64,000 nucleotides of DNA from contig DFXY01000066.1 in NCBI GenBank assembly GCA_002381945.1, positions 15,627-79,626 on the forward strand, written 5' to 3'. The stretch's first letter is position 1, and the number at the start of each line of letters is the position of its first letter. The notes under the pieces were generated by a model that was not told the DNA's origin, ran no database searches, and was given only the letters and a program-made list of their open reading frames with translations. Positions 26,454-35,350 of the stretch are shown here, one piece after another. The stretch comes from Bacteriovoracaceae bacterium UBA4096 (lineage in GTDB: Bacteria; Bdellovibrionota; Bacteriovoracia; Bacteriovoracales; Bacteriovoracaceae). A program made the position numbers and the translations under genes.

Positions 26454-27989
26454 TTATTTTATTTTGATGTAACCTGTAGGGGCAAAATCTTTCGCCTTCA
26501 AATCACTCTTTTTGTTCTGAATGAATTCTTTAAGCAAGTCTGCATCGATGTGACCGTATTTTATATAGGGGACTGTTGGATATTTATCTCCGCCTTTAGC
26601 AATAAACTCTGGTAGCGCCAGGCTATACTTTTGCGTCGCAACAACTGGTTTCCCATTAACCTTCAAAGATTGAATCTTTTGAGATTTTTTATCCAAGACA
26701 ACTTCGATGCCACTAAACTGCGGAAAACTTCCCGAGCCAGGAGTAAGCTTAGTTACAACATACTCAATATAATTTCTTAGATCTTTTCCAGAAAATTCCG
26801 TAGTCACAACTTCTCCCCCGAAAGGCAGTACCATCATGACAGTTTCAACTGAGATTTTTCCCGGATAGATAGAGTCTCTGATTCCACCGGAATTAGTAAG
26901 ACCAATGTCTGCATTAAATTTTTCACGGTAAGATCGGGCCACTAAATTACCCAGATTGGTTTCCTGGGTTCTTACCAGATCACGTCTTCCAATGAATTCG
27001 ACCTCGGCTGAGCCAATTTCTATGGCAAGCGACTTATCACCTTGTTCTTTATATGGCCTAAGGAGCGCATGGATTTTTTCATCATCTTTAATTTTGACGG
27101 TCGAATCTTTAAGGTTTACCGGAATCAACTGATAGCTCTTGAGAGTAACTTCGCCATCTTTAAACTCCAGATCAACTTTTCCTACATATTTACCCCATTC
27201 AAAAGCTTGAACGATAATCGTCCCATTCTGAATATCCGGTTTAAAGAGCGGCTTTTGAGTATGGCCCCCAATGATCACGTCAATGCCATCAACTTTGCGG
27301 GCGAGAGTCACATCTCCAGGAGCATCTGCCCCATGTTTCTCATCCGGATAGTGTCCAATATGAGTAAGTGCAATCAGGACATCTGATTTAGGTCTGAGTA
27401 AAGGAACCAGCTTTTTGGCCTCTTCCACTGAAGGTATAAAAGTTAGACCTGCTGAGTTTTCAGGTTTTGATTTTTTTGGAGTGTCTTCTGTCGTGAGACC
27501 AAAAACCGTTACTTTCAGCCCATCTAGATTCTTCGTAACATGGGAAGGAAATACTCTCTCGTTAGTTTTATCATCGTAAATATTTGCCGAAATAAATGGG
27601 AATTTGGCCCATTCTCTTTGTTGCTTCAAAATGGTTTTAAGAGGCTTATCAAATTCATGATTTCCTACCGCCATGACATCATAACCAATCGCTGCCATTC
27701 CTTTAAAGTCTGGTTCAGCATCCAAAAGATCAGATTGAGGAACACCAGTGTTCACATCTCCCGCATCTAAAAGCAGAACTTCTCCTCCCTGATTTTCAAC
27801 TTCTTCTCTAAGTTGCTTGATCAAAGTTGCACGTGCTGCCAGACCATATTCTCCATCCTTATTTGACCAGAAACGCCCATGATGGTCGTTGGTGTGCAGG
27901 ATAGTGAGCTTGTAGGTTTTACCCTTGGTGTAGTTTTGGGCGCAGGAGATTAAAAAGACGAAAGGAAGGGCTAAAAAAAGTGACTTCAT
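26454..27989 (-). CDS. 5'-nucleotidase/UshA-like metallophosphatase lipoprotein
   Basis: A 511-residue lipoprotein results from the ATG at 27989, which has a GGAGG site five bases ahead; a longer frame from 28046 has no support. The signal peptide ends in FLISC (Cys16). The calcineurin-like domain has LHTNDHHGRF, DAGDVNTG, GNHEFD, THIGH and GGHTQ, all metal or catalytic motifs, followed by the 5_nucleotid_C domain with TNSGGIRDSI. It removes phosphate from nucleotides (or splits UDP-sugars) in the periplasm. It sits directly upstream of the secreted nuclease, so the pair can turn nucleic acid into nucleosides. Confidence 0.93.
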   Translation of the reverse strand: MKSLFLALPFVFLISCAQNYTKGKTYKLTILHTNDHHGRFWSNKDGEYGLAARATLIKQLREEVENQGGEVLLLDAGDVNTGVPQSDLLDAEPDFKGMAAIGYDVMAVGNHEFDKPLKTILKQQREWAKFPFISANIYDDKTNERVFPSHVTKNLDGLKVTVFGLTTEDTPKKSKPENSAGLTFIPSVEEAKKLVPLLRPKSDVLIALTHIGHYPDEKHGADAPGDVTLARKVDGIDVIIGGHTQKPLFKPDIQNGTIIVQAFEWGKYVGKVDLEFKDGEVTLKSYQLIPVNLKDSTVKIKDDEKIHALLRPYKEQGDKSLAIEIGSAEVEFIGRRDLVRTQETNLGNLVARSYREKFNADIGLTNSGGIRDSIYPGKISVETVMMVLPFGGEVVTTEFSGKDLRNYIEYVVTKLTPGSGSFPQFSGIEVVLDKKSQKIQSLKVNGKPVVATQKYSLALPEFIAKGGDKYPTVPYIKYGHIDADLLKEFIQNKKSDLKAKDFAPTGYIKIK

Positions 27990-28136
27990 GATTCCTCCAG
28001 GGGTTTCTGCTTTGTATCTAAAGACTGAAATTCTGGCCAGAACCAAGCGTGAAAATCCAAGCGAAGTATCATCAAATGAGGCTTTTTATGGGCAGTTTTA
28101 TAATGAAGATTAGAATAGAAAGGGAGAAGGGGATAT

Positions 28137-28226
28137 TTAAGAAATCTTAATAATTGCTCAGTGATTTAAGATGGTTAGTAGTTAAACCTTAAGAAGGTCT
28201 TGATTTTACTAAAGAATTCTTAAGAA
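28137..28226. promoter_or_regulatory. Cluster of TTAAGA sites in the gap before the chemoreceptor operon
   Basis: The 312-base gap between the nucleotidase and the chemoreceptor (27990-28301) holds no gene I can support. Within it TTAAGA occurs at 28137, 28166, 28189 and 28220. The first is paired with TCTTAA (28145-28150) and the last is part of the palindrome TTCTTAAGAA (28217-28226). Spacing is 23-31 bases. This looks like a set of regulator binding sites. No clear sigma-70 or sigma-28 promoter was found next to them. Confidence 0.4.
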
Positions 28227-28301
28227 AACTGTGGCTTTTTTTCAATTTGTACCGAGAAGAAGTTCGCCTGAAAATTAAAAAAAATTTAACAAGGGGAAAA
28301 T

Positions 28302-29825
28302 ATGGAAGCCTTAAAGACTGTGCGCACTGAAACAAATGAGAAAGATCTAAATGGTATTTACCAGGCACTTAATCGGGTTCAGGCCTTAATTGAATTCCAT
28401 ACTGACGGTACGATCATTGAGGCCAATGATAATTTTCTGACAGCTTTAGGATATTCCCTGGACGAGATTAAAGGCAAACACCACCGTATGTTCTGCGAAG
28501 AACAATACTCTTCAAGCCTTGCTTACCGCCAGTTTTGGGAGAAGCTCGGAAAGGGTGAGTTTGAGGCCGGGGAATATAAGCGCATTGGAAAAGGCGGAAA
28601 GGAAATCTGGATTTATGCTTCTTATAATCCGATTTTTGATGAAAACGGCAAAGTGATTAAAGTCGTGAAGTTTGCTTCTGACATTACCGCAACCAAATTG
28701 AAAAATGCTGAGGTAGATGGAAAGTTAACTGCCATAGGTAAAGCTCAGGCGATCATAGAATTTGATTTAAATGGAATTGCACAGACAGCGAATGAGAATT
28801 TTCTTAAAACTTTGGGGTATTCATTAGATGAAGTCCAAGGAAAACATCACAGAATATTTTGTGAGGAAGCCTATGTTAATAGCGCTGCCTATAAAGATTT
28901 TTGGTTAAAGCTTGGACGGGGAGAGTTCGATGCCGGCCGCTATAAACGCATCGGTAAAGGTGGTAAAGAAGTTTGGATTCAGGCCAGCTATAATCCCATT
29001 TTTGATACTAATGGCAAGCCTTATAAAATTGTTAAGTTTGCTACCGATATTTCTCTCCAGGTAGAGGTAGAGGAAACTGTTACTCGCATGTCTAATGAGT
29101 TTTCAGCTAATGCTGTGGATATCGCTGAGAAATCCCGTGGTGTTGCTCAAGGAGCACAAGCACTTGGTGCCACAACAGAAGAGATGAATGCTTCGATTGA
29201 AGAACTGACAGCTTCCATTAACTCCATTGCCCAAAACTCTAAGAGTACCGATGCTGTTGCCAAAGCGACTCACGCTGAAGCAGAAATTGGCTCTAAGGCC
29301 ATCACAAAAGCAATTGAAGCAATGGAACTGATTACAAAATCTTCTGAAGATATAAGCGAAATCGTAAAAGTTATCAGTGAAATTGCCGGACAGACTAATC
29401 TTCTCGCCTTTAATGCCGCCATTGAAGCCGCTCGGGCGGGAGAACATGGTCTAGGCTTTTCGGTGGTAGCGGATGAGGTTCGGAAACTTGCCGAAAGATC
29501 ATCTCAGGCCACGAAGGAAATTTCCAAACTGATTAATGAATCAGTGAAACGTGTCGCCCAGGGAAGTGAGATTTCTAAACAGGCCGGTGAAGCTTTTGAA
29601 AAAATCGTCACAGGAGTCAATAAAACGACTCAGGCCATTTCAGAAGTTTCTTATTCTGCAGAAGAGCAGTTGGTGGCGGCTCGTGAGATAAGTTCTGCCA
29701 TTCAGCAAGTGGCCGAGGAAACTGAAAAGTCCGCTGCGGCGTCAGAGGCCATTGCCAATGCAACTAAGGGACTAACTGTCGGGGCTGAAGAGATGAAGAA
29801 AATGGTAGCTAAATTTAAAGGTTAA
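28302..29825 (+). CDS. Soluble methyl-accepting chemotaxis protein with two tandem PAS domains
   Basis: The 507-residue receptor has no membrane segment. Two near-duplicate PAS domains (about 18-132 and 140-252) share KGKHHRMFCEE/QGKHHRIFCEE, KRIGKGGKE and SYNPIFD. They are followed by the MCP signalling coiled coil (about 255-507) whose tip QTNLLAFNAAIEAARAG (364-380) binds CheA and CheW. It would sense an internal cue such as redox or a cofactor-bound ligand, as Aer-type receptors do. An AAGGGG ribosome site precedes the ATG. It leads an operon with cheR, cheD and a triple CheW, whose enzymes act on its methylation sites. Confidence 0.95.
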   Translation: MEALKTVRTETNEKDLNGIYQALNRVQALIEFHTDGTIIEANDNFLTALGYSLDEIKGKHHRMFCEEQYSSSLAYRQFWEKLGKGEFEAGEYKRIGKGGKEIWIYASYNPIFDENGKVIKVVKFASDITATKLKNAEVDGKLTAIGKAQAIIEFDLNGIAQTANENFLKTLGYSLDEVQGKHHRIFCEEAYVNSAAYKDFWLKLGRGEFDAGRYKRIGKGGKEVWIQASYNPIFDTNGKPYKIVKFATDISLQVEVEETVTRMSNEFSANAVDIAEKSRGVAQGAQALGATTEEMNASIEELTASINSIAQNSKSTDAVAKATHAEAEIGSKAITKAIEAMELITKSSEDISEIVKVISEIAGQTNLLAFNAAIEAARAGEHGLGFSVVADEVRKLAERSSQATKEISKLINESVKRVAQGSEISKQAGEAFEKIVTGVNKTTQAISEVSYSAEEQLVAAREISSAIQQVAEETEKSAAASEAIANATKGLTVGAEEMKKMVAKFKG

Positions 29826-29826
29826 T

Positions 29827-30663
29827 ATGAATTTAAGTTTAGAAATTCAGGAACTGGACCAGACGACATTAGAAAAGATGTTGAAGTTAGTTCATAAACA
29901 CACTGGTATTACCATGAACAGCAGTAAAAAGGCCCTGTTACAGGGCCGTTTACGCCCACGTGTTCGTGACCTGGGTCTTCATACCTATGATGACTACATA
30001 GAGTATCTTTCTTCTCACAAAGAAGAGGTTCAGGAATTCGTGAACATCATAACCACGAATGAAACTTCATTCTTCCGGACCCAGAGAGTTTGGGATTTTT
30101 TCAGCAATGATTTTCTACCGAAATGGGTGAGTGAAAATCCTGGGAAAACTCTAAACATCTGGTCGGCTGCTTCATCATCCGGAGAAGAGGTTTATACTAT
30201 CGGTATTTCTTGTGAGCAATTCCGGCAAAAGCATCCAGGTTTTGAGTACCACATTTTAGGAACAGACATTTCCACTGAAGTTTTAAAAGTTGCTGAAGCT
30301 GGCGAATATAGTGGTCGGTCAATTGAAAACTTTAAAACTAATAACCGACCATTGTTTGATAAGTTTCTTATTCCAACAGGAAGCAGATTTAAGGTGGCAC
30401 CTGAAATCAAGTCAAGGATTCGCTTTGCGGGTCATAATCTCTTTACTGTTCCAAAGCATAAAGAATTTTTTGATATAGTTTTTCTCCGGAATGTGATGAT
30501 TTATTTTGAAGCTCTTGATCAGGAAATAGTTCTGGGTAATGTCAGTAGAGCAATGCTTCCCAATGGTACTCTGGTGATTGGAGAATCAGAATCATTGAAT
30601 AACTTGAAAACGTCATTCAATTTTAAATCTCCACTTATCTATGAGAAAAGCAGGAACCAGTGA
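29827..30663 (+). CDS. cheR: Chemotaxis protein methyltransferase CheR
   Basis: The 278-residue enzyme methylates glutamates on chemoreceptors using S-adenosylmethionine. It has the N-terminal helical domain (about 10-70, GRLRPRVRDLGL) and the methyltransferase domain with NIWSAASSSGEEVYTI and NVMIYFEAL. The ITTNETSFFR segment is typical. The start follows the receptor stop by one base and the end overlaps cheD by four, so it is translated with them. It makes S-adenosylhomocysteine, removed by ahcY. No cheB lies nearby. Confidence 0.95.
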   Translation: MNLSLEIQELDQTTLEKMLKLVHKHTGITMNSSKKALLQGRLRPRVRDLGLHTYDDYIEYLSSHKEEVQEFVNIITTNETSFFRTQRVWDFFSNDFLPKWVSENPGKTLNIWSAASSSGEEVYTIGISCEQFRQKHPGFEYHILGTDISTEVLKVAEAGEYSGRSIENFKTNNRPLFDKFLIPTGSRFKVAPEIKSRIRFAGHNLFTVPKHKEFFDIVFLRNVMIYFEALDQEIVLGNVSRAMLPNGTLVIGESESLNNLKTSFNFKSPLIYEKSRNQ

Positions 30664-31148
30664 TACTTGAAATAAAAGAGCTTTATGTGAAAATAGGTGA
30701 GGTTAAGACAGGACATGATCCCACAATCTTGAAGGCGACTTTAGGATCTTGTGTCGGAATTGCCTTCCTTTGGAAACGCAAAGGTCTGTATGGACTGGCC
30801 CATTGCCTCTTACCTGAATCTCCCCTGGCCACAAACAGCATTGGGGCCAAGTATGTGAGTCAGGCAGTCCCTTCTCTCGTTGCCATGATGAGGATCAGAC
30901 CTGAAGACATAAGTGAAATTGAAGTTGTGATTGCTGGTGGCGGGAACATGATGACTCAACTTTCACGTGTTAATTCTGATCATATTGGATCTCAGAACAC
31001 TAAAGCCGCTTTGAAATATCTTGCAGCTCATGGGCTAAAAATTAAAAAGATGGATGTTGGTGGGGAAGAAGGCACCCAAATCGTTGTGGACTGTTCAACT
31101 GGTACTGTATCTGTTTTTAAATTACCAAAATTTGAAGTTAGCGTTTAA
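30660..31148 (+). CDS. cheD: Chemoreceptor glutamine deamidase CheD
   Basis: This 162-residue protein converts receptor glutamines to methylatable glutamates. The catalytic Cys is in LGSCVG (C31) and His in LAHCLLP (H48), 17 residues apart as in known CheD proteins. The GGGNMM and QNTKAALKYL segments are also typical. The start is GTG inside the cheR stop region (GTGA), indicating coupled translation. With cheR it forms the receptor-modifying pair of this operon. In Bacillus, CheD also binds CheC, but no cheC gene is seen here. Confidence 0.93.
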   Translation: MILEIKELYVKIGEVKTGHDPTILKATLGSCVGIAFLWKRKGLYGLAHCLLPESPLATNSIGAKYVSQAVPSLVAMMRIRPEDISEIEVVIAGGGNMMTQLSRVNSDHIGSQNTKAALKYLAAHGLKIKKMDVGGEEGTQIVVDCSTGTVSVFKLPKFEVSV

Positions 31149-31157
31149 GGGGTAAAT

Positions 31158-32693
31158 ATGGAAGAGTCGACAATGAAAATTGAGACGGCAGCAGAAGAAA
31201 TAACTCAAAAGCCTATTGGTCCAGAAACCTATGGTTCATTTTTTGTAGGCAAGATGGAAGTAGCAATAAACGTAAAAGATATCCAGGAAGTCGTCAATTT
31301 CCCCGAGCACATAGTCGCAATGCCATTGTCTCCCGATTTCTTGTTGGGTGTTTTCAATCTTCGTGGAATGATTATTCCCATTATAAATCTCAAAGCATTG
31401 CTTAAACATGAAGAATGCGGAAGTCTGCCTTCACAGAAAGTTGCAATCCTGGAGTATCAAGGAGCGAACATCGGTATTTTGTTTGATTCAACCAGTGAAA
31501 TTATTCGAGTTGCACGGAATGAGATCAGTGATTTCACTTATAGCTCAAAAACTGCTCACAAGGTCATTTCTGGCGCCATCAAGCTAGAAGAAGGCTCAAG
31601 AATTCTTCAGATCATTGAACCATTTTCATTGATTTCGATAGCTAATATTCCACAAATCCTGGAGCAGCAAAAAAGGAATCCCAAGAGGAAGACTCAACTT
31701 GGTTATCAACATGAAAATCTTAAGAAGTGCATTTCTTTTAAAGTGTTTGATATGAAAATGGCCTTTGATATTTCAGGTATCAATGAAATCGTGAAAGTTC
31801 CTGAAATTCAACATTCGGCTATCGAAACTGATTTGTGTAAAGGGATCATTAATCTCAGGGGACAAACTGTACCGGTGATTGATTTCGCTGCCTTGTTAAA
31901 TGTTCCAGGTGAATCTAAGAGAAGCATTGAAGATAAAAGAATCATTATTTTGAGACTTGGTGAGGAACTTTTTGGATTATTGGTGGATTCCGTAGAGAGT
32001 ATCAGTAGTTATCTGATCAATGAAATCATGGCAATTCCACTTTTGAGTCAAGATCGGGCCAAAATGTTCGAAGGATGTATTTCAGTTAAAGATGAAGGAG
32101 AAGTCATCCTTTTGAATCATGAACACGTTCTATCGAGAAAAGAAGTGCTGGAAATAACCCAAGGCCATAGTAAAATATATAAGTCAGAGAACGGTCAGCA
32201 GATAAAGAAAAGAAAAGGGACAAGAAGAGAAGCCTACATTTCTTTTAAACTGGAGCATCTATTTGGTGTATCCATTTGTGATATTCGGGAAATCATCAAT
32301 TATTCAAAAGAAATGTTGAATGCTCCGGGAATGCCGACATTTGTTAATGGAATGATGAATCTTCGTGGACAACTGGTAACGATCATAGATACCCGGAAGT
32401 TATATTCGATGAAACCTTCCGAGGCTGCAACATCCGAATCGAAAATTTTAATTTTCGAAAATGGTGATGAAAAATTCGGGCTGGTAGTTGATTCCGTTGA
32501 AAGCATTATAAGCATCGATGAAGAAAATAAAATGAAACTTCCCAGTATGGTATCACAGATGGCCACCAGTAAATTTGAGAACGATGTCAAAGAAGTTGTA
32601 AGTATTCCGACAAGTGAAAATAAGGAAAGCGCCATAATTATACTCAATATGGAACCTGTAACTAAAAGGATTAAAAAGGCACTTGCAGCCTAG
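31158..32693 (+). CDS. Triple CheW-domain chemotaxis coupling protein
   Basis: The 511-residue protein is three CheW domains in a row, about residues 24-165, 187-330 and 357-505. Each has its own NLRG turn (67-70, 232-235, 401-404) followed by the [IV]-[IP]-[IV]-I-[ND] strand. CheW normally is one domain of about 150 residues that links receptors to CheA. A lysine-rich linker (KSENGQQIKKRKGTRR) separates domains 2 and 3. It follows cheD by nine bases with an AAGGGG site. No CheA, CheY or CheB is encoded in the window. It could act as a multivalent scaffold for the soluble receptor. Confidence 0.92.
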   Translation: MEESTMKIETAAEEITQKPIGPETYGSFFVGKMEVAINVKDIQEVVNFPEHIVAMPLSPDFLLGVFNLRGMIIPIINLKALLKHEECGSLPSQKVAILEYQGANIGILFDSTSEIIRVARNEISDFTYSSKTAHKVISGAIKLEEGSRILQIIEPFSLISIANIPQILEQQKRNPKRKTQLGYQHENLKKCISFKVFDMKMAFDISGINEIVKVPEIQHSAIETDLCKGIINLRGQTVPVIDFAALLNVPGESKRSIEDKRIIILRLGEELFGLLVDSVESISSYLINEIMAIPLLSQDRAKMFEGCISVKDEGEVILLNHEHVLSRKEVLEITQGHSKIYKSENGQQIKKRKGTRREAYISFKLEHLFGVSICDIREIINYSKEMLNAPGMPTFVNGMMNLRGQLVTIIDTRKLYSMKPSEAATSESKILIFENGDEKFGLVVDSVESIISIDEENKMKLPSMVSQMATSKFENDVKEVVSIPTSENKESAIIILNMEPVTKRIKKALAA

Positions 32694-32760
32694 GGAATGG
32701 GGTCTAGAATATTTGTAGGTTCCAGTGGCCAAGTCTCAAGGGGTTTGATATACCGAACAA

Positions 32761-33006
32761 ATGACTATTAATCAGGCCCCCATGAATACCCGACTAACAG
32801 TAAGATCCTTTGCTAACCATGAGGTGAGGGATTTTTCAGATATTGAATCAAGACTTATGCATTTAGGTTTTGTGCATGGCGAATTAATTAAAATCACTAA
32901 AAAAGCTCCCATCTTTAAAGAACCACTTCTTGTTGAAGTCAGAGGCAGATCGATTGCTTTGTCCTTTTCTGAAGCTGAAATGATCTGTGTCGAGGTCGCT
33001 CAATGA
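32761..33006 (+). CDS. feoA: Ferrous iron transport protein A
   Basis: This 81-residue SH3-like protein matches FeoA in length and pattern (LMHLGFVHGELIKI, then LLVEVRGRSIALSFSEA). It assists FeoB in the cytoplasm. The start overlaps nothing and has no visible ribosome site; a TGATATAC box lies about ten bases upstream, so a very short leader is likely. It overlaps feoB by four bases. No Fur-like palindrome was recognised in the 67-base upstream gap. Confidence 0.9.
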   Translation: MTINQAPMNTRLTVRSFANHEVRDFSDIESRLMHLGFVHGELIKITKKAPIFKEPLLVEVRGRSIALSFSEAEMICVEVAQ

Positions 33007-34853
33007 TTCCAAGTATTGCCCTGATCGGAATGCCCAATGTAGGTAAAACCGCGCTTTTTAATAAAATGACTGGGAGTTTTCAGCGGGTGGCCAATTTTCC
33101 CGGAGTCACCGTCGAGAAGAAAACCGGTTGGGTCTCTGAAAATGGCCATAAGGTTTTGGAAGTGGTGGATCTGCCAGGAATTTATTCTCTGGATGCCACA
33201 ACTTTGGATGAGAAAGTAACAAAAGACTTTTTACTGAGAAAGGAAAAGGAAGCTTCGGCCGATCTCTTCGTCCTGGTTCTTGATGCTACTAATTTAGATA
33301 AATCTCTCTACCTGGCCTTTCAATTAAAGCGGCTGGGTTATCCTTTAATCATTGCCCTGAATTTAATGGATGAGGCCAAGAAGAGAAGTTTTTCCCTTGA
33401 TTTGAAGCTCCTCTCTGAAAAATTGAATGCAATTATTATCCCTACCAGTGCTTCAACCGGTGAAGGTACTAAAGAACTGATAGCGACTTTAAAAAATGAA
33501 TTACAGAAGCAGGAAAAGCCTACTCTCATGGTTCCTGAAAATTCACAAAAGGTTTTCAGATCACCTGCCTATGTAAACGGTATTTTCAAAGAAATTGATC
33601 AACTTCTTAAAGAGGTTACGATCACCAGTTTGAAGCCGGATACATTTTCCGAGAGAATTGATCGAATCGTTCTTCATCCTGTTTGGGGAATCGTGACGCT
33701 CTTTGTGACATTAATCCTGATTTTCCAGACTCTTTTTACCTGGGCATCACCCATCATGGATTTAATTGAGGCCATGTTTGGTGCCATGGGTGAGTTTGCT
33801 TCCACTTGGATTTCAAATGAGCTACTTAGAAGTCTTGTAGTTGACGGTATTATCAGTGGAGTCGGCGGCGTACTTGTTTTCTTGCCACAGATTGTACTGC
33901 TTTTCTTTTTTATCCAGTTTCTCGAAGATTTAGGTTATCTCGGAAGGGCCGCTTTTTTAATGGACTCCGTGATGAGAAAATTCGGTCTTCCGGGAAAATC
34001 CGTGATTCCGCTCTTATCTTCTCATGCCTGTGCAATTCCTGGAATCTTATCAACTCGGGTCATTGATAATCACCGTGAAAGACTAATCACCATGTTGGTG
34101 ATTCCGCTAACAACTTGTTCTGCCCGTCTACCTGTTTATGCCATTTTAATCGGCGCTCTTATTCCAAATATTGCTGTGGCCGGAATGCCTTGGCTGAAAT
34201 TACCTGGATTGGTTTTGTTTGGACTTTATATGTTGGGCTTTGGCTCAGCTTTAATTGTCTCTTTGATTTTTAAAAGGACTCTACCTCACTCATCTCCTTC
34301 AATGTTGCTTATGGAACTTCCTCCTTACCGCATGCCTAAATTGAAAAATCTTTTATTGGTTATGAAAAACAAGGCCATGATTTTTCTGAAAAAAGCGGGG
34401 GGAATCATTCTTGTAGTAAGTGTTATCATTTGGGCGCTTATGACATTTCCACAGCAAAATGGTGTCTCTCAAATTGAACAGTCTTATGCTGCTGATATCG
34501 GCCGGGTTTTTGAACCAATATTCAGACCACTTGGATTTGACTGGAGAATCACTACTGCCTTGATTCCAAGCATTGGTGCCAGGGAAGTCGTCGTAAGTGC
34601 TCTTTCAATGGTTCTTTCAATGGAAGGGACTGAAGAAGAGATGTCACTGGCCTTAGTTCAGCATTTCGGTTTAGGAACTTTGGTGGCCTTACTCATTTGG
34701 TTCGTCTACGCTCCACAATGCATTTCTACCTTCGCTGTCATGAAGCGCGAGACCGATTCATGGAAATGGCCCATCATCATGGTTCTCTATACTTTGGCAC
34801 TGGCCTATTTCTGTGCGTACATCGCACGCTTGGCCTTTAACTTTTGGTTTTAA
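33003..34853 (+). CDS. feoB: Ferrous iron transporter B
   Basis: This 616-residue membrane GTPase imports Fe2+ across the inner membrane. G-protein motifs are present: GMPNVGKT (9-16, G1), FPGVTVE (G2), DLPGIYSL (G3) and NLMDEAKK (G4). The membrane part has the two Gate regions, including SHACAIPGILSTR with a conserved Cys. It is shorter than the E. coli form of about 770 residues, mainly in the C-terminal part, but looks complete. It is coupled to feoA. Its end overlaps the convergent hotdog gene by 17 bases. Confidence 0.96.
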   Translation: MIPSIALIGMPNVGKTALFNKMTGSFQRVANFPGVTVEKKTGWVSENGHKVLEVVDLPGIYSLDATTLDEKVTKDFLLRKEKEASADLFVLVLDATNLDKSLYLAFQLKRLGYPLIIALNLMDEAKKRSFSLDLKLLSEKLNAIIIPTSASTGEGTKELIATLKNELQKQEKPTLMVPENSQKVFRSPAYVNGIFKEIDQLLKEVTITSLKPDTFSERIDRIVLHPVWGIVTLFVTLILIFQTLFTWASPIMDLIEAMFGAMGEFASTWISNELLRSLVVDGIISGVGGVLVFLPQIVLLFFFIQFLEDLGYLGRAAFLMDSVMRKFGLPGKSVIPLLSSHACAIPGILSTRVIDNHRERLITMLVIPLTTCSARLPVYAILIGALIPNIAVAGMPWLKLPGLVLFGLYMLGFGSALIVSLIFKRTLPHSSPSMLLMELPPYRMPKLKNLLLVMKNKAMIFLKKAGGIILVVSVIIWALMTFPQQNGVSQIEQSYAADIGRVFEPIFRPLGFDWRITTALIPSIGAREVVVSALSMVLSMEGTEEEMSLALVQHFGLGTLVALLIWFVYAPQCISTFAVMKRETDSWKWPIIMVLYTLALAYFCAYIARLAFNFWF

Positions 34854-35349
34854 CCTGTTCCCAGTTTTTTAGCTGCCAGACGGTTGTCACGATGGCCACT
34901 TCCTTACCATTCAGATCTCTAATGGTGGTGATAAGTTTTTGGGAATATTTACCGTGGGTTTCCAAACCATCTCTTATCGCTTCCACATCAATTTGATGAG
35001 GAGAACAAATGCCTTCCAGATCAACTCTTCCTTGATAGGAATAAGTCACGTTCATTTCAGACATGATCAGCCGATATTTACTGATTCCAAAAGATGATAG
35101 AAGGGATAGTCCTGCACAATATTCACCGACCGTTGCCATAGCGCAAGCGTGAATTCCTGCGAGATGATTATGATTAAGTTTACGGTTGGGGAGGGATACA
35201 ATAACTGCATCTTTATTCAAAGTCTTAATCTTGAATCCATGAGGTGCATTGAAAGGGATACCTATCCTTAGAACTTTATCCAGCGCCATCAGATTTAAGG
35301 TAGTCGGGTTAGCAAGTAATTTATCAATGATTTTATAAACGGCCTTCAT
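34837..35349 (-). CDS. DUF4442 hotdog-fold protein (thioesterase-like)
   Basis: The 170-residue protein has a HNHLAGIHACAMATVGEYCAG stretch in its middle, typical of DUF4442 hotdog proteins related to PaaI-type acyl-CoA thioesterases. Activity is inferred. It starts one base after the stop of the nitronate-monooxygenase-like gene, so both belong to one transcript. A role in acyl-CoA clearance is possible but not shown. Its 3' end overlaps feoB antisense by 17 bases. Confidence 0.78.
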   Translation of the reverse strand: MKAVYKIIDKLLANPTTLNLMALDKVLRIGIPFNAPHGFKIKTLNKDAVIVSLPNRKLNHNHLAGIHACAMATVGEYCAGLSLLSSFGISKYRLIMSEMNVTYSYQGRVDLEGICSPHQIDVEAIRDGLETHGKYSQKLITTIRDLNGKEVAIVTTVWQLKNWEQVKTKS

Positions 35350-35350
35350 A

